Translations under genes and position numbers: made by a program
Source of the DNA: Blakeslea trispora
Lineage: Eukaryota > Mucoromycota > Mucoromycetes > Mucorales > Choanephoraceae
Direction of reading: 5' to 3'
DNA length: 12,274 nucleotides
NCBI GenBank assembly: GCA_025331445.1
Contig: JAIWNE010000271.1
Coordinates: forward strand, 1-12,274
Notes under the pieces: generated by a model
Databases searched by the model: none
Told to the model about the DNA's origin: nothing
What the model saw: the letters and a program-made list of their open reading frames with translations, nothing else
Shown: positions 1 through 7,896 of the stretch, piece by piece
Layout: each line of letters opens with the position of its first letter
How positions within the stretch are numbered: the stretch's first letter is position 1

Positions 1-1039
1 CAATTGATCTATTTTAAATCTTAAAAGAAACTTGTAAACCTTTAAATATTAAGAGATATTTATTAAGTTTCCCATTGGTTTTGACTTTAGCAGACAAAAT
101 TGTTTTAATTTTGCTATGATTATATTCTATTAAAAAAAAATCCAGCGTATATTTTTTTAAGCTTTCAATTAATGCCAGCAAATGAAGAACCCAAATTTAT
201 TTTTTTAAAAAATAAATCCTTACTATCCATTATTTACTTTCTCAATCATAGACAAGTATAGAGACTCATCATCGCAGTAATCGACGAAAAATCAGATAGA
301 CCGAGATAAACGACGCGTTGCCATCTTGAATGTTATAAAAAAGAAGTAAGTGAAATAGGCTCACCAAAGCGTCAGAAAGAATAACTTTTATTTTTGTTAG
401 ACATTACGAAGCATTCCACTCAACTTGCTAGTAATGGAGTTCAACCTACAGTCATTGTCAGCATGCACTTAATAGCGCGTATCGCTTGACTTACAACGGA
501 ATAACTGGGAAAACAGTTGGGTGAAATATGAGTGGTTTCTTTCCTAATGACAACAGTTTCTCAACTTGACTAAACCCGATCAACGCTTTTTCTAACAACC
601 ACTTTTACACAAACAGGTAAGTCATGTCTCAATCTTCAAAAATACTTGTGTCTATTTAAATAGCGTGTATTGTGAAGTAAGGCTTGACACTTTTGTTCAC
701 AATTGTTCATCTACAATAAAACAATACAGTTGCATGTCAACTTGAAATCAATACTATTAGCTTTATTTCAGTGTTTGATAATTATGATGTGGATCAAAGT
801 GGATCTTTACTAGAGCGATATAGAGTGGAATAGGTTAAGAAATGACAGTGTAGTCTATTGTTATTGCTTATGTTTAGAGAACGTAATGATCTTCAGTTTT
901 TTTTTCAAAAGAAATACCTTTTGCTGTTGTTTTTATCTAATTTTCTTGCTTCATAATCGATTAACTTTAAGCCTTTACAGATATTGTCTTTTAGTGCCTT
1001 TTCATTATTTTTTTTTCATTCATTTTTTTTTGCGATCTT
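1..1039. other. AT-rich non-coding stretch, no gene seen
   Basis: No reading frame of convincing length or composition was seen on either strand. The stretch is AT-rich with scattered homopolymer runs. An isolated GTAAGT donor-like site near 617 is not supported by coding sequence on either side. Confidence 0.6.
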
Positions 1040-1160
1040 TTTCTTAAATATTTTTTGAAATCTCCTTTTTTGAAATCTTTTTTGAAATCCTTTTTTTGAA
1101 ATTCTTTTTTTGAATCCTTTTTTTTTAAGATAGATTTTTTTTGAGGTTCTTTTTTTTTCG
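1040..1160. repeat. T-rich degenerate minisatellite (T-run plus GAAATC units)
   Basis: Runs of five to nine T alternate with GAAATC, GAAATT or GAATCC, giving units of roughly 12 to 17 bp repeated about six times. The minus strand reads as a lysine/phenylalanine-rich frame, but this follows from the repeat and is not a gene. Units vary in length, as expected of slippage-prone low-complexity DNA. Confidence 0.7.
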
Positions 1161-1795
1161 GTATAAAAGAAAATTACTTGAATTCGGACATTTTTCTTAG
1201 AAATTTGATTTTTTATGAACATTTATATGTGCTATCATTAATTTTATTTATCAAATAGGTAAATCACAAACGCTAAAATGAAAGAAGTGAAAGCATGATA
1301 ATAGATAATACCAATACAGGATGTTGGTAACAAGTTGAGAATATCTACAAGACAAAAGAGCGAATATGTCAATGTAAAATAAAATAAAAAAAAAGGGAAC
1401 ATATAAAGATGTTTGCAAGTTATTTCATAAAAAATGGTAGACGGTGTTGATCATCTCAGTATCAACGTTTTTCTAACATCAACCAAGTCAGTTAGACAAT
1501 AAAGTAGATACCTCTGGACAGAAGAATTTGACAAAAAAAAAAGATAAACTAGCTTAAAAAATAAAAAAATGGGAAAATCAGGCAGAAAAAAAATCACTGC
1601 CGAAAATTTCAGAGAAGCGAATTCTTTAAGCACTAGAATGGTCTAAAATATAAATGGGTAAACTTGATGAAAGCGCAACCAATTTTAATTCTGAAAGAAG
1701 TTTTTAATACCTGAACCAACCCTCAACATTTTCAGCTAAAAACATAGCAAGTTTTAAAGCAAAATGAAAGTTGTAAATTTGATATATTGGACATC

Positions 1796-1828
1796 TGTCC
1801 ATTGCACTTGTTCATTGTGCAATGGACA
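1796..1828. repeat. Perfect 12-bp stem hairpin, 9-nt loop
   Basis: TGTCCATTGCAC (1796-1807) and GTGCAATGGACA (1817-1828) are perfect reverse complements around a 9-nt loop. A further GGACA at 1789-1793 could pair with TGTCC at 1796-1800, so two alternative folds are possible. It lies near the centre of the large inverted repeat. Confidence 0.8.
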
Positions 1829-1835
1829 ACCATTA

Positions 1836-1854
1836 GTGTAGTGCAGCACTACAC
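1836..1854. repeat. 19-nt near-perfect palindrome
   Basis: GTGTAGTGC (1836-1844) and GCACTACAC (1846-1854) are perfect reverse complements around a single A at 1845. It starts 8 bp after the preceding hairpin. Confidence 0.8.
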
Positions 1855-2150
1855 CGAATGCTTGACAACGTACGGTGGCATCCACGGAAAATGCGTCTTA
1901 AGTGCACCCCAACTCTAAGTATATATTTGATTATAAACGCTGCTACTTTTTTGATAGATATTTAGATATATTGTTTGGACTTTCAGAACTTCTTACAGAA
2001 TTCAAAACGAGTTTGTTTTCATAAAGTTATAACCATTTAGATTTTTACCTGCTTAAAGAAAATTCGCTCTTTAAATTTTTTGGCAGTGATTTTTTTCTGC
2101 TTGAGATTTTACAGCAACTTGATTTTTTTAATGCTGAGGAGTTTAAATTG

Positions 2151-3440
2151 ATTGTCTTTTTTTCTTTAAAAAATATCAAGGCCTAAAAAATCACTGCTTA
2201 AAAAATTGGAAAATACTTTCGGAAACGGGAGATTTATAAATTGAGAATGAGACTCACAAAATAATTGGGAAATTTTTTTAAAAATGGGAAATAAAAAACT
2301 TAAGCCACTGAAAAAAAGAGACTCTCAAAAATTAAAAGAGAAAAAAACACTGAAATAAAGGCATCTAAAGCAGAAGAACCGAGATAAACACATTGGAATA
2401 AATGCACTAGTATAAATAGCTGAATAAAACCTTTGAAGAAAAGACAACTTGTAAAATTAAAAGCAAAAAAAAAAGAGTTTTGTGAAGAACATGCAAACTC
2501 ATCTCGGTCTCATGTCCCTAATTACCCAGTAGTGCGTTCAAGGTAAGCCTGCACTTTAAATCCCCTTTTCTTCTGTTCCATTTCTACAAGCTTAACAGGT
2601 CAAAATATAAGAAATAAGTACTTGCAACAGTCCATTTACATCTTTTTCCTCTTGTATATGCTCATTTTGTACCAAAACCCACATTCTTTCCTTTCATGTA
2701 CTGAGACAAAAATAAATAAAGGTGTGATCCATAAAATAACTCGTAAGCAGTCGTTGTTTATTGCGTAAAGATGTTTTCATTCATAAGAAAGAGCTTCTCG
2801 TTCATAAAGCAAACCACTTCTTGTCGAAACAAAAGAAAAGAAAGGATATAGCTGATTTATAACACGGCAATGTAACTTACCTTTTGCTTGGCATATATGA
2901 TGAGGACCAAGCTTAGTACCGAAGAAGAAAAAAATAGCAGCCTGGTATTTTTTTTTTAGATTGAAGTCAACTTGCAGCTTAAAAGCTTTCCTGGCTACTC
3001 TCTTTTCGTTGCATTTCCAAACCAGAGTCCACGCTTGGAATGTCTGTGTCCAATATACTGCATTGCTGAAATGACATAAGCTCGCTAAGTCTCATCTGCT
3101 TTTAACAAGATAAATAAACTATGAGTTGAGGCTACTTGTAATAAAAAAAATAAATAAATTCAAGAGAGAGAAAAAAAAGTGTGTGTGATATAGACTGAGA
3201 TTGAATAAAGCTATTTCTCTTTATTTTTTATTTTTTTAAAGTGCACTCATACGTGCCCATGTCGACAAGTCTAATGTCGTTTTTTCGACACAAAAAAAAA
3301 GAAAAGAGGTGCCTGTTTGTGGCTATATTAAAGGGGCATATTACCGGATGCTTATAATGCACTTGAAGCGCTCTCTTAGTCACTTTTTATAGATTTTTTA
3401 GCGGTCAAGTAAAGTCAGGATATTTTATTCTTGTGTCGGT
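2151..3440. other. AT-rich non-coding stretch, no gene seen
   Basis: No protein gene is supportable. At 2185-2207 there is a further diverged copy of the core of the inverted-repeat arm to the left (A-run, TCACTGC, A-run, TT), so that family spreads beyond the main foldback. A minus-strand ATG CCA AGC AAA AG followed by a GTAAGT donor near 2875-2900 looks like a first-exon end, but no downstream exon could be identified. Short CT/GA and GT microsatellite tracts occur around 3165-3190. Confidence 0.5.
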
Positions 3441-3771
3441 GATTCAATAATGAAATCTGTCAGTGTGATATTTTTTCTCTCTCTCTTTTTTCTTGTTGTT
3501 GACAAGACCCAAATAGGAAGCTGTCAATAAGTTGAAATTTTTTCTTTTTTCCTTTCTTTTCTCTTTTTCTCTCTTTTTTATTACTTTTTTTAAAGTATAC
3601 AGGTAAGTCTTTTTCTTTTTTTTTTCTTCGGTCAAGCCACTAATAATCTACTTCCATCTACTTAGTCCTTGTCTTTAATTGATATGTGTTTACTTTGTTG
3701 TATAAGTTGAGGTAATTATTCATAAACATCTATGTTGTAATTCTTTTTATTCACGTACTTCTTTCATTTAG

Positions 3772-4072
3772 AGCCTAGTTGTGCTTAATAATGATATTGT
3801 TTACAAGGACCCTGTTGATGGCTTTTTAAATGTAAGTAAGATATCAGAATCTATGGTTTCAGTATACCTTATTGCTTTCTTTTTAGGCTTTCAAATGCTG
3901 GTATGCTCCTTTGACACGGTAAACTGGCTTTCGTATTGCCTTTAATCATGGCTTGTCTGTAAGTACATTTGACATTTTTTTTGTGTTATTTCGCTTTTAA
4001 CTAATGATGGTGTTGTTTTAGTTCAAATCCGGTTGTTCCTTGTTTGGTTTGTTTTCTGTCTTTTATATGTAA
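3772..4072 (+). pseudogene. Candidate spliced gene or pseudogene, three exons, unknown product
   Basis: I do not recognise the product. Three segments are separated by intron-like sequences: 3772-3831 (60 nt), 3887-3958 (72 nt) and from 4022. The first putative intron (3832-3886, 55 nt) begins GTAAGTAAG and ends TTTTTAG. The second (3959-4021, 63 nt) begins GTAAGTAC, contains AACTAATGA as a likely branch site, and ends GTTTTAG. Both introns are phase 0 in one consistent frame, whose first exon encodes SLVVLNNDIVYKDPVDGFLN. The middle exon has an in-frame TAA at 3920-3922, and the last frame ends at 4070-4072. Alternatively a donor at 3919 removes the stop and enters a longer, very hydrophobic frame that ends near 4268. 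An upstream GTAAGT at 3602 and TTTAG acceptor at 3771 suggest a further 5' intron, but no convincing first exon was found. Confidence 0.3.
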
Positions 4073-4595
4073 AATTGCTGTCTCTCTCCATCTGCTTTTA
4101 TGGTCTGTCTGTTGCGTTTGTGTCTCAATTCGAATTGCTCTTTCCTGTACTCTGATCGCTCTTGTTATCGCTTTTTCTCGAAGCAATTTGCCAGTTCTAT
4201 CGGTTTTTTTGGTCATATTCTTCTACATCAATAATTATTGCTTTTTTTTTATTTGCCTAATCCCCTAGTATTTTCCCCCGTAAAGAAGCCATTATTTTCT
4301 ATCAAAAAAAAAGTTTTTTTCTATAATAAAAAGCCACTTTTTTAAGCCTCTAATCCTCTATATTTGCTGTAAACAGTCCAATTGTAAAGAAGTATATTTG
4401 CGTAAAGAAGCCTATTCTATCCAATTGCAATCATCTATTTTAATAAGAATACCGAATATGAACCAATCAGAACGAATTATTGAATGTATTTTTGCGAAAA
4501 GAAGCCAATTGAAAGAACTATTTCACAATGTAATCCAATCAGGTCGCTCCAATGGATACGAGACACACGTGGAAACGAGGCAGTTTCGTAATCTG
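4073..4595. other. Non-coding stretch with dispersed GTAAAGAAGCC motif
   Basis: The motif CGTAAAGAAGCC occurs at 4279-4290 and 4401-4412. Variants occur at 4383 (TGTAAAGAAG) and 4494 (GCGAAAAGAAGCC), often followed by ATT or TATTCTATC. A frame starting ATG at 4458 runs to 4649 but has no recognisable domain and ends inside a repeat, so it is not called as a gene. Confidence 0.4.
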
Positions 4596-4730
4596 TTTGC
4601 CGTCGTGGAAATTGGGGCAGTAACCGTGGTTCATTTGCCGTCGTGGTAACGAATGCATTAATCGAAATTCATTTGCCGTCGTGTGAAACAGATGTGTTTC
4701 GAACCCAGGTTTCCACGACGGCTAATGAAT
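4596..4730. repeat. 38-bp-period repeats with core TTTGCCGTCGTGG, last copy inverted
   Basis: TTTGCCGTCGTG begins at 4596, 4634 and 4672, exactly 38 bp apart. The next 38-bp step, 4710, begins TTTCCACGACGGC, the same core in reverse complement. The extended consensus around each core is roughly TTCATTTGCCGTCGTGG, while the remaining 20 or so bases per unit differ. The block is visibly richer in GC than its surroundings. The period is not a multiple of three, so it is not a protein repeat. Confidence 0.75.
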
Positions 4731-5368
4731 TGGGAGTGCCAAGTAGGTTCCGTACGAAGCAGACGTGTGTTCCGTAAAAATCATGGTTCGTTTGCCAACC
4801 TCTTCGTGTAGTGGTGGTTGTAATGGTGTTGAGTTCGAGATTAGTGATGTTGAACAAGTTGGGTTGAAGTGTGATGAAGAAGAAAAAGCCCGTCAAAGAA
4901 AAATTTGTGTCTTCTGGTCGGAAAATCAATTGGTTAGGAATAGAAATGGCTGTGAGTGTCTATCAAGTAGGCCTATTACTGGTGTTGGAGTGTTGTCTAT
5001 TCCCTTCGTTGCTTCTGTTACTACTATTTCCTTTGCATTCATATCTCATCATTATTGTTCATATCATTTTTCTGTTTCTCTTATTTTTATTTTATTTTAA
5101 TTACTATTTTTATTATTTTCTTTGTATCTCTATGTATTCCATTCCTTTATTTTATTTTTGTTCTTTTCCCGTTTATCTTGTATCTCTTGTGGTAACCTTG
5201 TGCTCTTGCCGACTCTCGTGTGCTAAGAAAGAAGTCAATTGAATGTGAGCTCAATTTATTGTCAAGTACAAGGTTACATCCTGTCAAGAATGATTGTGTT
5301 GCTTGGTGCAACTTAGACCCTGTCGGTGATCATTGTCAAAAAAAATATTCAACAAAAAAAAAGGTAAC
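4731..5368. other. No confident gene; T-rich open frames only
   Basis: Two overlapping + frames (about 4765-5100 and 4871-5242) are open but encode leucine/phenylalanine/isoleucine-rich strings driven by T-rich DNA. No domain was recognised. The part from about 4990 shares GTTGTCTATT and GCTTCT patches with 5773-5860, hinting that the LTR-like duplication to the right may start this early. Confidence 0.35.
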
Positions 5369-5690
5369 TCTAGAAACTGAAGCGCTCGAATATTGATTGT
5401 AACAAGAAGTAACTGTGTGGTGTAAATTACTTGAAGTATAAGTAATGTCTCTATTTTTATCATTGTAATAAACAACCTCTTTCTTTTACTTTTCCTGATT
5501 TACATACTTCTTCAATTTCCCTTTTGAAGCTAACAAGTGCCTAAATCCATATTATTCTCTGCATATAATTACGACGTAGTCTTTTACAGTCTTCTACTGA
5601 ATATTATATCATTTGTGTTTATTTTTGTTAAGTCAAATATCAAAGGTAAACATAAGAGAGAATTATACCACTGTCATGATTGACATGTGT
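5369..5690 (+). repeat. Diverged LTR-like repeat, copy A
   Basis: It aligns with copy B (6047-6341) at an offset that falls smoothly from 678 to 661 bp. Shared landmarks are TCTAGAA (5369), GAAG plus a TATA-like TATAAG (5437), AATAAAC (5467), CTTTTGAA (5521), ACAGTCTTCTA (5586), AAAGGTAAACA (5642) and TGTCATGATTGA (5672). A TATA-like box, a poly(A) signal 30 bp later and a conserved downstream part resemble a U3-R-U5 arrangement. Neither terminus is defined, and no primer-binding site follows it. Confidence 0.45.
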
Positions 5691-6046
5691 TCATGTTGAA
5701 TTTCCTCGCTTCTGTCGTTCTCTGCGGTTTTAGAGGTTATACTTGTTGTTACTTCTTGGATCTATGATTAAGGATGTTGTCTATTTTGTACTATGCCCCT
5801 TTCTGCGTTTCTCGGTGTTGGAATAATGGTGATATCTATGATGTAGCTTCTATTGTCGCGGTATCCGAATTATTTCCTTTTTCTGTTGATGTCCCTTATT
5901 TAATTTTATTTTATTTTATTGTTCTAATTCTGAATTTTTTGACACTCAGGGTCCGTTTCTTCGTTTCATCTGAAGTTGAAGAGTGCATTAATTGTTAGTA
6001 ATTGTCTGAATTGAATCTTGATCTCTATTCTTAGAAACTCTGGTTG

Positions 6047-6341
6047 TCTAGAACTAGTTGTAGAAGTAGAATTTGTAGTAATAACTGTTGTAATGAGAAA
6101 TGTCTGAAGCTATAAAAGAGCGAATGCATTTCAATATAATAAACGAAATCAATTTTCTTTCTCTTAAATTATACCATTTCATTGTCTTTTGAAAGAACAA
6201 GTCCTAATTACGTTATCGCTACTCTTGTGTCTATCTCTCTTATAATTCAATAGTCTTTACAGTCTTCTATTGCGTTATATTTGGTTTTTATCTGGGTTTA
6301 TTCAAGGTAAACACAAGGGAGGGATTGCGAGTTGTCATGAT
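6047..6341 (+). repeat. Diverged LTR-like repeat, copy B
   Basis: This is the partner of copy A. It has a better TATA box (TATAAAAG, 6111-6118) and AATAAA at 6138-6143. It shares ACAGTCTTCTA, AAGGTAAACA and TGTCATGAT with copy A. Recognisable similarity stops at about 6341, exactly where the gypsy-type LTR begins, suggesting that the retrotransposon inserted at or near the end of this older repeat. A and B could be two solo LTRs, a small TRIM-like element or a tandem duplication. Confidence 0.45.
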
Positions 6342-6776
6342 TGATACGTACTGTGAAATATGAAAATTATAGTAGCAATTCTTTTGCCGGATAATTGCCG
6401 GACTTTCACCGGAGAGTACTACGTCACTCGGACAAATTACATAAGAAATAATCTTGAGATCATAAAAAAATAACTTAGAAATGAAATTGAAATAAACAAG
6501 CTTTTAATCGTTAATTGATATTAAATATAATATTGACAGTTATACATTCTAAATCGAAGATTTGCACCTAATTGAATTGAGAATTGAACAGAATCAGGAA
6601 GAAACAGATCAGAACAGAAATTGGAATTTAATCAGAACCTTAGAATCAACTTCTTTATTATACAACGTATCATACAACAATAATACAACTAAAAGTACCT
6701 GTCTCGGCTATTAGAACTTGTATTATATATTATCAGCTGCAACCATATCTCACACTCAAGCACCGTAAACGTATCA
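6342..6776 (+). repeat. 5' LTR of the Ty3/gypsy element (435 bp)
   Basis: It starts TGATACGT (6342-6349) and ends ACGTATCA (6769-6776), perfect 8-bp inverted termini with the canonical TG...CA. A one-base spacer separates it from a primer-binding site, as expected for a 5' LTR. A candidate poly(A) signal AATAAA lies at 6491-6496, preceded by an A-rich TATA-like stretch near 6470. In the likely U3, TTGCCGGA occurs twice (about 6384 and 6395) and a CRE-like TACGTCAC lies at 6420. No second LTR copy is in the window, so the limits rest on the termini and the PBS. Confidence 0.8.
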
Positions 6777-6777
6777 T

Positions 6778-6795
6778 TGGAGGTCCTGCCGAGAC
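6778..6795 (+). other. tRNA primer-binding site (PBS)
   Basis: TGGAGGTCCTGCCGAGAC begins with TGG, complementary to the CCA end of a tRNA, one base after the LTR. Read as a tRNA 3' end it gives discriminator U73 and a C at position 61, the invariant T-stem base. U73 is typical of tRNA-Cys in eukaryotes, so tRNA-Cys is the first candidate; this is inference. Confidence 0.75.
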
Positions 6796-6966
6796 TTATT
6801 TAACATACATATTTACCGTGTCACAAATCTATAAACGTCAAACCTTAATTCAACAAGTAGATCACAAACAAAAAAATTAATTATCACCAAGAAAACAACA
6901 ACAAAAAAAGACAACTTGACGAAAATAATAAGAATAATAACCTTAAACGACCCAACATCACACAAA
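6796..6966 (+). other. Retrotransposon leader (5' UTR before gag)
   Basis: About 170 nt, A-rich, between the PBS and the first in-frame gag ATG. The gag frame is open back to about 6835 but has no upstream ATG. Its place makes it the likely region for packaging and translation signals; none is identifiable. Confidence 0.5.
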
Positions 6967-7896
6967 ATGACAGAGTGGAATGCAGCATTTTTAAGATTTT
7001 TACCTCCTTTGGAGATGTTCGAAGGAGAAGACAACACAAACGTAGCAGATCAGTGGTTAAAATCAGCAACGAAATTGAAGACAGTAGCTGGGATGAGCGA
7101 TAGCATCATCCTTACCATCGCTACATCAAATATGAGCAAGAAAGCGAGAACGTGGTGGAGCTCAGTAGAAGAATCAGTAAAAACTTGGAAAGAATTTGAA
7201 GAAAAGTTTACGAATCGATTTATGAAGAACAAAGTGATAGAAGCGTGGGAGCAAATTAAACAAATTAGACAGAGGGAAAATCAAGATGTTGGAGATATTA
7301 TAGAAATAATGAATCCATTGTTTAAAGCGGTAAACCTCGATAACGATGAATCAAAAATATCTTTTTTTATAGCTTCAATCAAGTCGTCGATTGCCTATGA
7401 ATTATCAAGAGAACGGGCTAAACTCACCACCTATCAAGAAGTGATTGACCAAGCAGTTGAAATAGAAAAATTACAACTCAAGTATCATCCAGCTACCAGG
7501 GTAGATTTACAATCTCAGGGGAAGAGAGTGAATTTCGAATCAGCTCTCAGAGAAAATGATGAAAAATTTTCCAATTCAAAATCTGTAAATAAGTCTCAAG
7601 CTGGATCAGAAATTCTATCAACTGGAATCAGTGCAGACACAATGTCAGAATTAATCCAAGCCATCAACAAACTCAACATTAATTTTGTCCAAAGAGGAAA
7701 TGGATATCATCCACCTTACCAGCCTCAACCCAAGCCCGAAAGACGACCTTTGGTCTGCTGGAATTGCAATCAACCCGGCCATCCAAGTCGTTTGTGTCAA
7801 GCTTCATTAAATCAAAATAACCGTAACAATGGGTATAATTCAAGTGGTAACAATGAAAGAGAAGGAGAGTCGGGAAAAGGCAGTGGACATCAGTAG
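6967..7896 (+). CDS. gag: Gag polyprotein (capsid and CCHC nucleocapsid)
   Basis: The 309-residue Gag forms the cytoplasmic virus-like particle and binds the element's RNA. The start is the first in-frame ATG, with A at -3; the frame is open upstream but lacks an ATG. Residues about 10-130 carry the retrotransposon capsid pattern: LPPLEMFEG near the N-terminus, WLKSATKLKT, a double tryptophan at RTWWSS, then TWKEFEEKFTNRF. A proline/glutamine-rich stretch precedes a zinc knuckle of form C-X2-C-X4-H-X4-C with cysteines at residues 264, 267 and 277 and histidine at 272 (7756-7797). The tail is rich in Asn, Gly, Ser and Glu. The frame is intact from ATG to the TAG at 7894-7896. The TAG lies in the 5' arm of a hairpin that follows a slippery heptamer, so some ribosomes should continue into pol. 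Confidence 0.92.
   Translation: MTEWNAAFLRFLPPLEMFEGEDNTNVADQWLKSATKLKTVAGMSDSIILTIATSNMSKKARTWWSSVEESVKTWKEFEEKFTNRFMKNKVIEAWEQIKQIRQRENQDVGDIIEIMNPLFKAVNLDNDESKISFFIASIKSSIAYELSRERAKLTTYQEVIDQAVEIEKLQLKYHPATRVDLQSQGKRVNFESALRENDEKFSNSKSVNKSQAGSEILSTGISADTMSELIQAINKLNINFVQRGNGYHPPYQPQPKPERRPLVCWNCNQPGHPSRLCQASLNQNNRNNGYNSSGNNEREGESGKGSGHQ

Larger units (their letters stand above)
1545..2150. repeat. Long imperfect inverted repeat (foldback-like), about 200-bp arms
   Basis: The left arm (about 1545-1775) matches the reverse complement of the right arm (about 1920-2150). The best block is 1576-1631 against 2051-2110: both read GCAG, an A-run, ATCACTGCC, an A/T-rich stretch, then AGCGAATT and CTTTAAGCA on the same strand. 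A second block, 1648-1702 against 1985-2040, shares TAAATGG, ATGAAA and AATTCTG, with substitutions and small gaps. The arms flank about 145 bp that contains two perfect hairpins. No transposase frame lies inside. It could be a non-autonomous foldback element or MITE, an inverted duplication, or a source of long hairpin RNA. Arm limits are approximate because they were aligned by eye. Confidence 0.65.

Noticed and set aside
1016..1222. Minus-strand lysine/phenylalanine-rich 68-codon frame
   Set aside because: It is the antisense of the T-rich minisatellite; composition is explained by the repeat.
4017..4040. GTTCAAATCC resembling a tRNA B box
   Set aside because: The flanking bases do not form a T stem or acceptor stem, and it sits at an intron-exon boundary.
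4001..4216. Minus-strand basic frame over the candidate exon 3
   Set aside because: No recognisable domain, no ATG context or splice support, and it lies opposite a better + strand exon pattern.
4398..4649. Plus-strand 83-codon frame
   Set aside because: It has no ATG at the upstream end, no domain, and terminates within the 38-bp repeats.
4690..4712. GGGTTCGAAAC (minus strand) resembling a tRNA T loop
   Set aside because: The T stem does not pair beyond one base and there is no anticodon arm upstream.
4596..4730. CRISPR-like array (constant cores, variable spacers)
   Set aside because: Core only about 13 bp, last copy inverted, no cas genes, and the genome is eukaryotic.
4871..5242. Plus-strand 123-codon hydrophobic frame that looks like a membrane protein
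   Set aside because: Leu/Phe/Ile/Tyr strings follow from T-rich DNA; no family pattern and an alternative frame is equally open.
5774..5998. Plus-strand 74-codon frame between the LTR-like repeats
   Set aside because: No domain; hydrophobic middle from TTTTATTTTA runs. Weak similarity to the frame near 5000 fits duplicated non-coding DNA.
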